This document shows, one piece after another, positions 9,788 to 18,651 of a stretch of DNA of 64,000 nt (the first letter of the stretch is position 1; each line of letters starts with the position of its first letter). This DNA comes from Marinilabiliales bacterium. GTDB taxonomy: Bacteria > Bacteroidota > Bacteroidia > Bacteroidales > ML635J-15. Under the pieces are notes generated by a model. That model made no database searches. It saw only the letters and a program-made list of their open reading frames with translations, and was not told the DNA's origin. Location of the stretch: NCBI GenBank assembly GCA_002869385.1, contig PKTB01000024.1, positions 310,001-374,000 on the forward strand. The letters are read 5' to 3'. A program made the position numbers and the translations under genes.

Positions 9788-9860
9788 AATAATTGACTTT
9801 AATGCTTAAGATTAACGTGTGATTAATTAGAATATTTTCTAATATAAGAGATTATATAAG

Positions 9861-10178
9861 CTAAAATTCCATATTTGTTTTTAATAATATTTTCTCTCCC
9901 GTATTTAATATTTCTCCGCAATCATTAATTAATATGCTTTGTTTATAATCATAAAAATATGGCGGATTATCGGGATAATAAGTAAATTCAGTCTCAATTG
10001 TGACACGATATTTAAAGATGATTTGTGTTTGAATTTTCTGGAAGATAGTATCAATTATTTCTATAGAACCAACTGATTTAAATGCCATGTGACCACTGCC
10101 GCCTGAGCTATTACCTGCTTCCTCTTCTTTATTTAAATATTGAAGAATGATTTCTTTTATTTTGTCTTGCTTAATCAT
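9861..10178 (-). CDS. Hypothetical 105-residue protein
   Basis: Begins MIKQDKIKEIILQYLNKEEEAG and carries a Gly/Ser patch (NSSGGSGHMAF) followed by predicted beta strands (IIFKYRVTIETEFTYYP, DYKQSILINDCGEIL). There is no signal peptide or membrane segment, so it is probably cytoplasmic. I do not recognise the family. It lies 73 bp upstream of the DUF4919 gene on the same strand. Confidence 0.5.
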   Translation of the reverse strand: MIKQDKIKEIILQYLNKEEEAGNSSGGSGHMAFKSVGSIEIIDTIFQKIQTQIIFKYRVTIETEFTYYPDNPPYFYDYKQSILINDCGEILNTGEKILLKTNMEF

Positions 10179-10249
10179 TACTAAGGCATAATCTTTGTAA
10201 AAATAGTAAATATTGCTTAGATTTTAATTATTAACCAAAATTATTAGAA

Positions 10250-10675
10250 ATGTCACCAATTGGAAAGCCTGTATCAATATTACTAATTGCTTTACTATAT
10301 ATTCCTGCAATGGAAAGTATAGGTACAATAGAATTGATTGAATCTTCTTATGAACTTGAAGTGAATTCAAACGAACGTGGACAAGATAATACAATATCTT
10401 ATGTAGAAAATACAATGGTTTTCAAGAATACCTCTGGGAAAGATATATTTATAAAATATATTGAAACAGATGAGAATGTTTTAGAAGCAAAAGACTGGAA
10501 AAAGGGAGTTATTCACCCTGGTGAAAAAGCATTTATCAAATTTAGACATAAAAATATTCCTGCATTGAATGGTAGTAAAAGTATAGTTGCATTAGAAATA
10601 TGTTTTGGACTTCCAGACAATCACGAGAAGAAAGTAAAATTTGATATTAAACGTAAAGTCAAAGAAAAAGACTGA
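10250..10675 (+). CDS. Hypothetical exported protein, DUF1573-like fold
   Basis: 141 residues. The N-terminus has a hydrophobic stretch (VSILLIALLYIPAM) that could be a signal peptide, although it lacks the usual basic start. The rest resembles an Ig-like DUF1573 domain: NTMVFKNTSGKDIFIKYIET, then GVIHPGEKAFIKF. Such domains usually occur in periplasmic or surface proteins of Bacteroidota. The gene lies 98 bp before the S9 peptidase gene on the same strand. The exact start is uncertain. Confidence 0.5.
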   Translation: MSPIGKPVSILLIALLYIPAMESIGTIELIESSYELEVNSNERGQDNTISYVENTMVFKNTSGKDIFIKYIETDENVLEAKDWKKGVIHPGEKAFIKFRHKNIPALNGSKSIVALEICFGLPDNHEKKVKFDIKRKVKEKD

Positions 10676-10773
10676 TTATGATTGGTTATCAATTCTTAAT
10701 AATCTTAGAATAGTGTTAAAAGCCTTTAGTTTTCCTTTTTTATTTATTTTCTTTGTGATAAATACGTGTCACA

Positions 10774-13557
10774 ATGAAAAAAAATATTCTAATTTATCTA
10801 TTTATTTTCCTTTCTATTTATTCTTTTTCGCAAAAAAAAGAGTTGGATCATTCTGTTTATGATTCCTGGAATAATATTCAATCCGTCAAGATTAGTAAAG
10901 ACGGGCAATATACAAGTTATCAGTTAAATCCACAGAAAGGTGATGGAGAGTTATTTATTTATGATAATGAAAAACAAGATCAAATTCGTGTTTTTGATAG
11001 AGCAGCAGAAGAAAAATACTCTGCTTCATGTAATTTTATAGCTTTTAAAGTAAAACCTCAGGAGGATACAATACGGAAATTAAAAATTGACAAGGAAGAT
11101 AATGAGAACTATCCAAAAGATAGTCTTTTTGTCTATTCATTTTTAAATGATTCTCTGTGGAAGTTTGATAGAGTTAAATCATATCAGATTGCCAGTGAGG
11201 ATAATGATTTAATTTGTTTTTTGCATGAAAAAGAGATAGAAGAGGAAATTAGTAAGGATTCATCTACAAATGAGGATTCAGATAGCCTTAAGACTAATAA
11301 AAAAGAGTTAGACGGAACAAAATTAGTGTTATTTAAACCGCATGAGAGAATTCAGGTCGAGTATGAAAATGTCTCTGATTATAATCTTTCTGAAAATGGA
11401 GAATATTTAATTTATAAAAGCGAAATATCTGATAGTATAGACTCTGTTTATGTTTATCTGGTAAATACAATGACACTAGAGAAGTATTGCGTTATACAGG
11501 CACAAGCATATGCTAAAGGCTTTTCAATGGACAAAAGCGGAGCATTCACAGCATTTTATTATTCAGAGGATACAATAGACGATAAAAACTGGCAAATTAA
11601 ACTATTTGATTCTGAGAAAAAAGAAATTTCTGAGATTTTATCTAGTGATATTCTTGATTTACCAACTGATTGGAAGATTTCTGAGAATCATAAACTTACT
11701 TTCACTGAAGATAATACAAAACTCTATTTCGGGACTAGTTTTAATATTCCTAAAACTGAAAATGACAGTATTCCTGACGATGAAATTGCAGAACTTGATA
11801 TATGGAGCTGGAATGATGGCAGAATTATGCCTCAGCAGTTAAAACAACTTGACGATGATAAGAAAAAGACATTTGTAGCTGTGTATAATCTTAAAGAGTC
11901 AAAAGCAATACAAATAGCGGATAGTATAATGGATGAAGTAAGGATAAAAACTAAGAACCAACACGATTTAGTGCTTGGATACACACAGATACCATATTTA
12001 CATAAAATCCAATGGAGTATGGATACTTTCAGGGATTATTTTATTGTTAATACTTTGACAGGCCAAAAGAAACAAATTGCTGAAGGTTTTAATGGCTCTG
12101 TATCATTGGCTCCTGGAGGTAAGTATGCTGCTATTTTTGATAAAATGGATTCTACTTGGTATGCTTATGATGTTAAGAATACAATATCATACCCAATGAC
12201 TGCCGAGCTTGAGGTAAATTTCTACAATGAGGACATGGAGTTACCAATGTTACCTTCTCATTGGGGAATGGCTGGTTGGTTACATAATGATCGTGCAGTT
12301 ATTGTTTATGATAAGTATGATATGTGGCTTATTACATGTGGTAAGAGTGGTACAATTAAAAATTTAACTAATGGTTTTGGAAGACAAAATGATATTGTGT
12401 TAAGATATGTAAGAACAGACTCTGATGTAGAGTATATTGATGAAAATGAAAATATTCTTGTCAAAGGATTTAACAAAAAAACAAAAGAAGAGTCATTATA
12501 TTTTCTGGATATAGAATATGGTGAATTGGAGCCTCTAATTACTGTATCTAAGAAGATTGATGGTATAACAAAGGCAGATGATACAGAGAGATATTTATAC
12601 TCCTTATCAGATTACAATAATTATCCAGATAGATATTTAGTTTTGGATAATAATGATTGGAGTAATTCACAGAAAATATCTGATGCAAATACTCAACAAA
12701 AAGATTATTTATGGGGAAGTGTTGAGATGTATCAATGGACCGATTTTAATGGGGAAACTGTAGATGGGCTTTTATACAAACCTGAAGGTTTTAATCCCAA
12801 TAAGAAGTATCCGATGATTGTTTATTTCTATGAAAAATATTCAGACCATATTCATGCTCATTATACACCGCATCCAAGTAGATCTGTGATAAGTTTTCCA
12901 TTGTTTGTTAGTAAAGGATATGTGATTTTTATTCCGGATATTCATTATAATACCGGACAGCCAGGTAAAGATGCATATAATTCGATTGTGAGTGGAACAT
13001 ATTCATTAATTGAGGAGGGATTCATTGATAAAGATAAAATCGGTTTGCAAGGACAAAGTTGGGGAGGTTATCAGGTAGCATATCTTGTTACCCAGACAGA
13101 TCTTTATGCTTGTGCAATGGCTGGTGCTCCTGTTAGCAATATGACAAGTGCTTATGGCGGAGTAAGAATGGAAAGCGGACAAAGCAGAATGATGCAGTAT
13201 GAGCAAGGTCAGAGCAGGATAGGTGGAACGCTGTGGAACGAATTACCTGCATATATTGAAAACTCACCGGTATTTTTTGCTGATCAAATAAATACACCTT
13301 TACTAATAATGCACAATGACGGTGATGGAGCAGTACCATTTTCTCAAGGAGTAGAGCTGTTTCTTGCAATGAAAAGACTTGGGAAGCCAGCCTGGTTGTT
13401 AAACTACAATGGAGAAGAACATAATCTAAAACAACGTGCAAATTGTGTTGACATAAGTAATAGGGAAACAGATTTCTTTGATTACTATTTGATGGATAAA
13501 GGTAACCCGGAGTGGTTAATCGATGGTGTTCCGGCACTATATAAAGGTCAAAGGTAA
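10774..13557 (+). CDS. Secreted prolyl oligopeptidase family (S9) serine peptidase
   Basis: 927 residues with a signal peptide (MKKNILIYLFIFLSIYSFSQ). A long beta-propeller-like N-terminal part (about 25-640) precedes an alpha/beta-hydrolase domain with the nucleophile elbow GQSWGG (Ser762), the acidic residue region HNDGDGAVPF (about 846-856) and the catalytic His in GEEHNL (about 883). This is the S9 family order Ser-Asp-His, with the DPP-IV/acylaminoacyl-type domain order. It probably cleaves oligopeptides in the periplasm or outside. The Glu/Asp/Ser-rich insertion at about 150-180 (EEEISKDSSTNEDSDS) is low-complexity. The gene has its own upstream spacer and no evident operon partner downstream. 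Confidence 0.88.
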   Translation: MKKNILIYLFIFLSIYSFSQKKELDHSVYDSWNNIQSVKISKDGQYTSYQLNPQKGDGELFIYDNEKQDQIRVFDRAAEEKYSASCNFIAFKVKPQEDTIRKLKIDKEDNENYPKDSLFVYSFLNDSLWKFDRVKSYQIASEDNDLICFLHEKEIEEEISKDSSTNEDSDSLKTNKKELDGTKLVLFKPHERIQVEYENVSDYNLSENGEYLIYKSEISDSIDSVYVYLVNTMTLEKYCVIQAQAYAKGFSMDKSGAFTAFYYSEDTIDDKNWQIKLFDSEKKEISEILSSDILDLPTDWKISENHKLTFTEDNTKLYFGTSFNIPKTENDSIPDDEIAELDIWSWNDGRIMPQQLKQLDDDKKKTFVAVYNLKESKAIQIADSIMDEVRIKTKNQHDLVLGYTQIPYLHKIQWSMDTFRDYFIVNTLTGQKKQIAEGFNGSVSLAPGGKYAAIFDKMDSTWYAYDVKNTISYPMTAELEVNFYNEDMELPMLPSHWGMAGWLHNDRAVIVYDKYDMWLITCGKSGTIKNLTNGFGRQNDIVLRYVRTDSDVEYIDENENILVKGFNKKTKEESLYFLDIEYGELEPLITVSKKIDGITKADDTERYLYSLSDYNNYPDRYLVLDNNDWSNSQKISDANTQQKDYLWGSVEMYQWTDFNGETVDGLLYKPEGFNPNKKYPMIVYFYEKYSDHIHAHYTPHPSRSVISFPLFVSKGYVIFIPDIHYNTGQPGKDAYNSIVSGTYSLIEEGFIDKDKIGLQGQSWGGYQVAYLVTQTDLYACAMAGAPVSNMTSAYGGVRMESGQSRMMQYEQGQSRIGGTLWNELPAYIENSPVFFADQINTPLLIMHNDGDGAVPFSQGVELFLAMKRLGKPAWLLNYNGEEHNLKQRANCVDISNRETDFFDYYLMDKGNPEWLIDGVPALYKGQR

Positions 13558-13580
13558 ATTGTGTTTTAGAGATTAGCTAA

Positions 13581-13610
13581 TTGTTTTTATTAAAATATTT
13601 TATAATTTTG
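13581..13610 (+). promoter_or_regulatory. Bacteroidota promoter of the MBOAT operon
   Basis: TTG at 13581-13583 and TAATTTTG at 13603-13610 are separated by 19 bp, the canonical spacing for the -33/-7 promoter of this phylum. The MBOAT start codon lies 52 bp downstream. Confidence 0.6.
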
Positions 13611-13661
13611 TTATGCATAATAGATATATTTATGTGAATACCTTATATTTTAAAAAAGAGT

Positions 13662-15089
13662 ATGGTTTTTAGTAGCAGTGTTTTTTTATTTTATTTTTTG
13701 CCAATCTTTCTTTTGGTATATTTTCTGGTAAATACGAAGTATAAAAATCTTACAGCACTCTTGTTTAGCGTATTCTTTTATGCTTGGGGAGCACCTACAA
13801 TGATATATTTAGTTTTAGCTTCATTATTAGTGGATTTCTACTTGGTTAAATCACTAAGTAAGACTAATATTGGTAAAAATAGAAAAATCCTACTTTCTGT
13901 TTCCGTTATACTTAATATTGGTATGCTAGGATATTTTAAGTATTCGAATTTTTTTGTTGGCAATGTTAATGATATAATTGAGAGTTTTGGAGGCTCATCA
14001 ATGAAATGGACAGAAGTTCTATTACCAATTGGAATCTCATTTTTTACATTTCAAAAGATGAGCTATACTATTGATGTTTATCGCAAAAGTAGTAAAGCTC
14101 TGGATAGTTTTGTTGACTATTCAATGTATATCCTATTATTTCCTCAATTAATAGCAGGTCCTATTGTTAGATATAATGAAATTGAAGGGCAGATTCGTAA
14201 TCGTGAAGATAATGAAACATGGGAAAATCGGTTCTCTGGAATATTTAGGTTTGTTATTGGTTTATCAAAAAAGATTTTGATAGCAAATACTCTAGGTGTC
14301 ACTGTTGATGAGATATTTGCACTAAATCCTGAATTTATGGGAACAAAAATGGCATGGATTGGTGTTGTAGCATATTCATTTCAAATATATTTTGATTTCT
14401 CTGGTTATTCTGATATGGCAATAGGATTAGGAAAAATTCTTGGATTTAGTTTTCCCGAAAACTTTAATAATACATATATTTCCCGAAATATTACAGAGTT
14501 TTGGAGAAGATGGCATATGACTCTTAGTAGATGGATGAGAGATTATTTATATATTCCTTTAGGTGGAAATCGTGTTAAATCGAAATTTCGCTTATATTTT
14601 AATCTTTGGATTGTCTTTTTCGTATCGGGTTTGTGGCATGGTGCTGCATGGAACTTTGTTGCTTGGGGTGTATTTCATGGATTATTTTTAGTTTTAGATA
14701 GATTGTTATTAATAAAGTTTACAGATAAAATTGGTAAAATACCTTCTATTATTTTAACATACTTTATTACCTTAATTGGTTGGGTAGTTTTTAGAGCTGA
14801 AACATTGGAACATGCAATATTGTATATTAAGAAAATGTTTTCATTTACAGGTTCTTTGAGTTTTATTTATTATGACAATAAGTTTTGGTTTTATCTATTA
14901 TTAGGAGTATTGTTTTCATTTATTACAATTATAAAACCAGGTTTAAGGCTGGAGAAGTGGTTTTTCTATAAATCTCACTCTGTTAAAGAAATTCCAATAG
15001 TGATGTTGGTTATGATAGTTTTAATAGTCTTTTGTGCTGGAAATATTGCCATAGGTGGTTTTAATCCGTTTATTTATTTCAGATTTTAA
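13662..15089 (+). CDS. MBOAT family O-acyltransferase (AlgI-like)
   Basis: 475 residues, many membrane segments. Family hallmarks are LLFPQLIAGPIVRYNEI (about 165-181), YFDFSGYSDMAIGLG, FWRRWHMTLSRWMRDYLY and the active-site His in SGLWHGAAWNF (about 322-332). These match AlgI/DltB-like MBOAT proteins that move acyl groups across the inner membrane to surface polysaccharides. The stop codon overlaps the next gene's ATG (TAATG at 15087-15091), so the pair is translationally coupled to a periplasmic AlgX/AlgJ-like protein that is the likely acyl acceptor-transferase partner. The polysaccharide modified cannot be told from this window. Confidence 0.9.
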   Translation: MVFSSSVFLFYFLPIFLLVYFLVNTKYKNLTALLFSVFFYAWGAPTMIYLVLASLLVDFYLVKSLSKTNIGKNRKILLSVSVILNIGMLGYFKYSNFFVGNVNDIIESFGGSSMKWTEVLLPIGISFFTFQKMSYTIDVYRKSSKALDSFVDYSMYILLFPQLIAGPIVRYNEIEGQIRNREDNETWENRFSGIFRFVIGLSKKILIANTLGVTVDEIFALNPEFMGTKMAWIGVVAYSFQIYFDFSGYSDMAIGLGKILGFSFPENFNNTYISRNITEFWRRWHMTLSRWMRDYLYIPLGGNRVKSKFRLYFNLWIVFFVSGLWHGAAWNFVAWGVFHGLFLVLDRLLLIKFTDKIGKIPSIILTYFITLIGWVVFRAETLEHAILYIKKMFSFTGSLSFIYYDNKFWFYLLLGVLFSFITIIKPGLRLEKWFFYKSHSVKEIPIVMLVMIVLIVFCAGNIAIGGFNPFIYFRF

Positions 15090-16387
15090 TGGAAAGAGTA
15101 AAGAAATATTGTTTCATATTTGTGTTGTTGTTATTGTTTTTACCTATTGCACAAAGGTTTTGGAAGCTCACAAATGAAGGGCCCTTGCATGGACAAACGC
15201 CATTTTCAAATTATCCTACATTCCATCTTAAAGACTGGAATAGTGGAGAATATCAAAAGTTAGTTGAATTATTTCTAAAAGGCAACTTTGGTTTTCGAAA
15301 TACTCTTTTGAGATGGAATAATTCATTTGACTATTTGGTTTTTAATAAAGCAAATGCTCAGAAGGTAATTGTCGGAAAAGATTCTCATTTGTTCTTTGAT
15401 TATAATATTGAAAGATATCTTGGAATCGAAAGACAAGATACAATGGTAACAGATAGTTTATTCGTATTGACAGATTCATTAAGAAATTGTCTGAAAACTA
15501 GAGGAATAGAGTTTCTTTACGTAATAGCACCTTCAAATGCTTATTACTATTCCGATAAATTTCCTAGTCAATATAATCGTGTTGAGAAAAAGGAGAATGA
15601 TTATGATTATTATCTGAAAAAGTTTGATGAATATGATATCGAATATGTAGACTTTAATAAGTGGTTTTTAGAAATTAAAGATACTGTTAGTATCGATCTG
15701 TTTCCGACGCACGGAACCCATTATACATATTTCTCAGCTGTTTGGGTTGCTGATTCCCTATTAAAATATATGGAAACTTTAAAAGATATTGATATTCCAG
15801 AAGTCGTGATGCAAGATGTGTATATTGACACTATGGAAAACTATGAGCATGATCTTGAAAATTTGTTAAATATTGGACATAGTCTTGAAAATGAAAATGT
15901 TTATCACTATAATTTGAGCTTTAATCAAGAGGGGAAAACAAAACCAAAAGTATTAGTAGTTGGAGATTCCTTCTATTGGGCAATTATCAATCAGGTTATT
16001 CCAAGAAATTGTTTTAGCAATGTCTATTACTGGTTCTATAATGAGAAAGTATATCCTGAAAGTTTTACAGCAACCAAAGCTCCAAATGAAGTAGATTTGG
16101 ATAGCCTTTTTACTGATTTGGATTATATTGTAGTATATTCTTCCGCAACACTTCTCCTAGCATATGATTATAAAGGGTTTATTGGAGATATGTTTAATTA
16201 TTTGAGTGGGAATTATACAAAAGTGGTTAGAGATGAAAGGTTGCAATATTGGATAAATGCGATAAAAAATAATCCAGATTGGTTAAATAGTGTCAAAAAT
16301 AAAGCAAGAGACCTTAATATCCAAATTGAAGAGCAAATTCAAAATGAGGCAGAGTGGATGGTAAAGCAAGAAAATAAAAATAAGTAG
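15089..16387 (+). CDS. AlgX/AlgJ-like (DHHW) SGNH-hydrolase partner of MBOAT
   Basis: 432 residues with an N-terminal membrane anchor (KYCFIFVLLLLFLPIAQRFW). The lumenal part has NSFDYLVFNKANAQKVIVGKD, typical of the AlgX/DHHW family (release of a disaccharide-like acceptor, then O-acetylation). Catalytic-type motifs are HGTHYTYF near residue 207 and the SGNH block-I-like VVGDSFYW near residue 290. It overlaps the MBOAT stop by one base. The inferred role is to receive acyl groups from the MBOAT protein and place them on an exported polysaccharide. A long charged C-terminal tail (IEEQIQNEAEWMVKQENKNK) follows. Confidence 0.8.
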   Translation: MERVKKYCFIFVLLLLFLPIAQRFWKLTNEGPLHGQTPFSNYPTFHLKDWNSGEYQKLVELFLKGNFGFRNTLLRWNNSFDYLVFNKANAQKVIVGKDSHLFFDYNIERYLGIERQDTMVTDSLFVLTDSLRNCLKTRGIEFLYVIAPSNAYYYSDKFPSQYNRVEKKENDYDYYLKKFDEYDIEYVDFNKWFLEIKDTVSIDLFPTHGTHYTYFSAVWVADSLLKYMETLKDIDIPEVVMQDVYIDTMENYEHDLENLLNIGHSLENENVYHYNLSFNQEGKTKPKVLVVGDSFYWAIINQVIPRNCFSNVYYWFYNEKVYPESFTATKAPNEVDLDSLFTDLDYIVVYSSATLLLAYDYKGFIGDMFNYLSGNYTKVVRDERLQYWINAIKNNPDWLNSVKNKARDLNIQIEEQIQNEAEWMVKQENKNK

Positions 16388-16444
16388 TCATAGTGTAGGC
16401 GACCCTAAAATTTTGATTACTTAAAATGAATACTATTAATCGTA

Positions 16445-16507
16445 AGAGCCCGGGCTGGGAACCCGGGCTCTAGTATTAACCCTAATCAACCATGAAAAAG
16501 AGAAAAG
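16445..16507 (+). ncRNA. Hairpin element copy 1 with conserved AUG-containing tail
   Basis: Stem AGAGCCCGGG / CCCGGGCTCT with a 7-base loop, then a tail AGTATTAACCCTAATCAACC ending in ATGAAAAAGAGAAAAG. A second copy follows at 16700. The stem differs between copies by a compensating base pair (G-C here, A-T there), which supports a selected RNA structure. The ATG opens a 26-codon frame (16492-16572, starting MKKRK). The peptide sequences of the two copies diverge after MKKRK, so conservation seems to be at the nucleotide level. Could be a leader, a terminator plus leader, or a repeat; no family name assigned. Confidence 0.5.
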
Positions 16508-16699
16508 TAATTTTAATCATTACTTTTACATTTATAACTCAAAAAACATGCAAAATGTTGCATTATTGGTAAAAATAATATACGAAAGAATAAAATTATA
16601 TCATTAAGGAGTATTTAGGCTCTACAAAGCCGTTATATTTTGTAAAAAGTAATTATTGCCATAAAATTTGCCAACAGCTGTATATGACAATAAATGAAA

Positions 16700-16763
16700 A
16701 GAACCCGGGTTTTGGTACCCGGGTTCTAATACTAACCCCAATCAACCATGAAAAAGAGAAAAG
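16700..16763 (+). ncRNA. Hairpin element copy 2 with conserved AUG-containing tail
   Basis: Stem AGAACCCGGG / CCCGGGTTCT with an 8-base loop, then AATACTAACCCCAATCAACC and ATGAAAAAGAGAAAAG. It is a second copy of the element at 16445. The stem pair changed from G-C to A-T while pairing is kept. The ATG opens a 29-codon frame (16748-16837). The two copies fill most of the 566-bp gap between the AlgX-like gene and the AlgH gene; nothing else is recognisable in that gap. Confidence 0.5.
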
Positions 16764-16941
16764 ATAAATCAAATTTTGAATTTGATTTTCTGATACAAAG
16801 AAAAGCAATATTTTATAAAAAAGATGCATGTTTTTAAGAATATTAGATGTAGTTAACGTTAAAAATGGTAAAAAGGCATAAAAATCATATCAAATAGATA
16901 AAAAAAAGTAAATGCTAAATAGACGGTATTATTTTTTTTGG

Positions 16942-16949
16942 TAAATTTG
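16942..16949 (+). promoter_or_regulatory. -7 box directly before the AlgH/YqgE gene
   Basis: TAAATTTG fits TAnnTTTG and ends four bases before the ATG at 16954, which suggests a nearly leaderless transcript. No clear -33 element was found. Confidence 0.3.
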
Positions 16950-16953
16950 TTAA

Positions 16954-17538
16954 ATGAACCTTGATTTGGATATACTTAGGATTATTTCTAATGATATTAA
17001 ACCCGCTACAGGTAAGATACTTATCTCAGAGCCGCTACTGAATGATGCATATTTTGCCAGATCAGTAGTTTATCTTGTGGATGATAAGGATGAATCATAT
17101 ATGGGGTTAATATTAAATAATCCTACAGATGTGAAGTTAAGTGATGTTTTAGATGGTTTTGACCATGTAGACTTTAAATTATATATTGGTGGTCCTGTTG
17201 AACCAGATGTTTTATTTTATATTCATACTATTCCTGATATTTTAGGTGCAGATCTAATTGCAGATGGCATTTACTTTGGAGGTGACTTGGACCAGATTCG
17301 AGATATGAGCAAAAACGGGATTATTAATAAATCAAATATTCGTTTCTTTTTGGGTAGTTCAGGTTGGGCCCCAGGACAATTAAATGAAGAAATCAGCTTT
17401 AACTCATTGTTGGTTACAAATTGTAATCACGAGTTTATTTTCTCAAATGCTGACGAAATGTGGACAGAATCATTACATTTTGTTGAAGAACGATATAAGA
17501 TATGGAGAAATTTCCCTATTGATCCTGACTTAAACTAA
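16954..17538 (+). CDS. YqgE/AlgH family protein
   Basis: 194 residues. It has the family motifs GKILISEPLLNDAYFARSVV (about 19-38), LILNNPT, LYIGGPVEPD (about 74-83) and FFLGSSGWAPGQLNEEI (about 131-147). YqgE/AlgH is a widespread cytoplasmic family of about 185-200 residues whose molecular function is unresolved. The length is normal. The gene ends in a 4-bp convergent overlap with the FtsB/DivIC-like gene on the minus strand. Confidence 0.88.
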   Translation: MNLDLDILRIISNDIKPATGKILISEPLLNDAYFARSVVYLVDDKDESYMGLILNNPTDVKLSDVLDGFDHVDFKLYIGGPVEPDVLFYIHTIPDILGADLIADGIYFGGDLDQIRDMSKNGIINKSNIRFFLGSSGWAPGQLNEEISFNSLLVTNCNHEFIFSNADEMWTESLHFVEERYKIWRNFPIDPDLN

Positions 17539-17846
17539 TCCGAGATAATTATAAATAAATCTTCATCCTTTTCTTTCATAAGGTATTGTTCACGTGCAAA
17601 CTTTTCGAGATCTTCTTTATTTGAAAATAACTCCTGATATTGAGACTTATATATTTTTATCTCTTCCTCAAAGAAATTAGCCTCCTTTTTTAGTTCATTA
17701 AGTTTTCTTAGGTTTTTATATCTATCGACAAGGTTGTAAGTGTCAAAAAAGCTCACCCATATTACAAATCCGACAATAATTACCAGATATTTATTTCTAA
17801 TAATAGCTAATATGAATTTCCAGATAATATTTAATTTATCTTTCAT
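17535..17846 (-). CDS. FtsB/DivIC-like septum formation initiator
   Basis: 103 residues: a short cytoplasmic N-terminus, one membrane segment (KYLVIIVGFVIWVSFF, about 19-34), a coiled coil (YKNLRKLNELKKEANFFEEEIKIYKSQYQ, cited by its ends YKNLRKLNEL and EEEIKIYKSQ) and a terminal EKFAREQYLMKEKDEDLF motif. The last motif is typical of the DivIC/FtsB family, which bridges early and late divisome proteins. Length matches the family. Convergent with the YqgE/AlgH gene. Confidence 0.82.
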   Translation of the reverse strand: MKDKLNIIWKFILAIIRNKYLVIIVGFVIWVSFFDTYNLVDRYKNLRKLNELKKEANFFEEEIKIYKSQYQELFSNKEDLEKFAREQYLMKEKDEDLFIIISD

Positions 17847-17941
17847 ATTACAAAAGTCGGAAATATTAGAAGAAGAAAAGATGTTAGACAGGTTGAAATT
17901 ATCAACATGTTAATGTTTATTTAGTCAAAGCTGAAGTCGCT

Positions 17942-18520
17942 TTATAGAACTTTTGTAGCTATTTCTTTTACTTCTTTAAAAATATTTTGCTTTTCTTTCT
18001 AAGTAGCTTTTGAAACAGCATCGAAGTATTTATGTTCAACAACCTTCATTCCGCAAAAACCAAATATGCAATCATGTGTTAATACATTTAAAGCATCTAT
18101 TCTATTTTTATCTTTTAAGACTTTTTTAGACCCCGTGGTGTTAAAAATCATAATCTTTTTTCCTTCAAGCTTAGGAATTGCAAGATCATCTTTAAATTCA
18201 AACGCATAGCCCTGTACAAAAATTCTTTCTATATATCCTTTTAAAATAGCCGGCATACCTGACCACCATATAGGATAAACAAAGCAAATAAGGTCAGCCC
18301 ACTGAATAAATTTTTGTTCTTTCATAATATCAACCGGGAAAATTTCATTTTCGATTGATTCAAGGTCATTTTTACTTAATACCGGATTAAATTTAATCTC
18401 GTATAAATCACGAACTACAACTTCGTGTCCGTTATTGTGGAATGTTTCGGCTAAGGTGTCTTTTATAGCACCGGTAAAACTGTTTTCCTTATAATTTGCA
18501 TATATAATTAGTGCTTTCAT
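17942..18520 (-). CDS. NAD(P)H-dependent oxidoreductase (flavodoxin-like fold), one in-frame TAG
   Basis: Begins MKALIIYANYKENSFTGAI with the flavin-phosphate loop, then VVRDLYEIKFNPVLS and FVYPIWWSGMPAILKGYIERIF (cited as VYPIWWSGMPAILKGY), all hallmarks of the NQO/MdaB-type FMN or FAD quinone reductase family. TAG occurs at codon 174 (17999-18001). The frame continues as KEKQNIFKEVKEIATKVL to a TAA at 17942-17944, giving 192 residues, the usual family length. GAG to TAG is the likely change. The catalytic part is upstream of the stop, so a truncated protein could still fold. Standalone gene on the minus strand. Confidence 0.78.
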
Positions 18521-18598
18521 AATCTGAATCTTTACTTACAAATTTACAATTAAATCATCAGAAAAACGAAGATAGGGATTAAAAAATTATGAACAATC

Positions 18599-18628
18599 AT
18601 AAAAAAAAGCTGCCTTGAAGACAGCTTT
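18599..18628 (-). terminator. Intrinsic terminator of the C1 peptidase gene
   Basis: On the minus strand AAAGCTG and CAGCTTT flank a short loop and are followed by a run of T residues. It lies 24 bp after the stop of the C1 peptidase gene. Confidence 0.7.
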
Positions 18629-18651
18629 AAATAATTGTATGTCAGTTATTT

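Noticed and set aside
16492..16572. Functional 26-residue peptide MKKRK...
   Set aside because: Only the first five residues match the second copy; conservation appears to be at the nucleotide level, so it is not listed as a gene.
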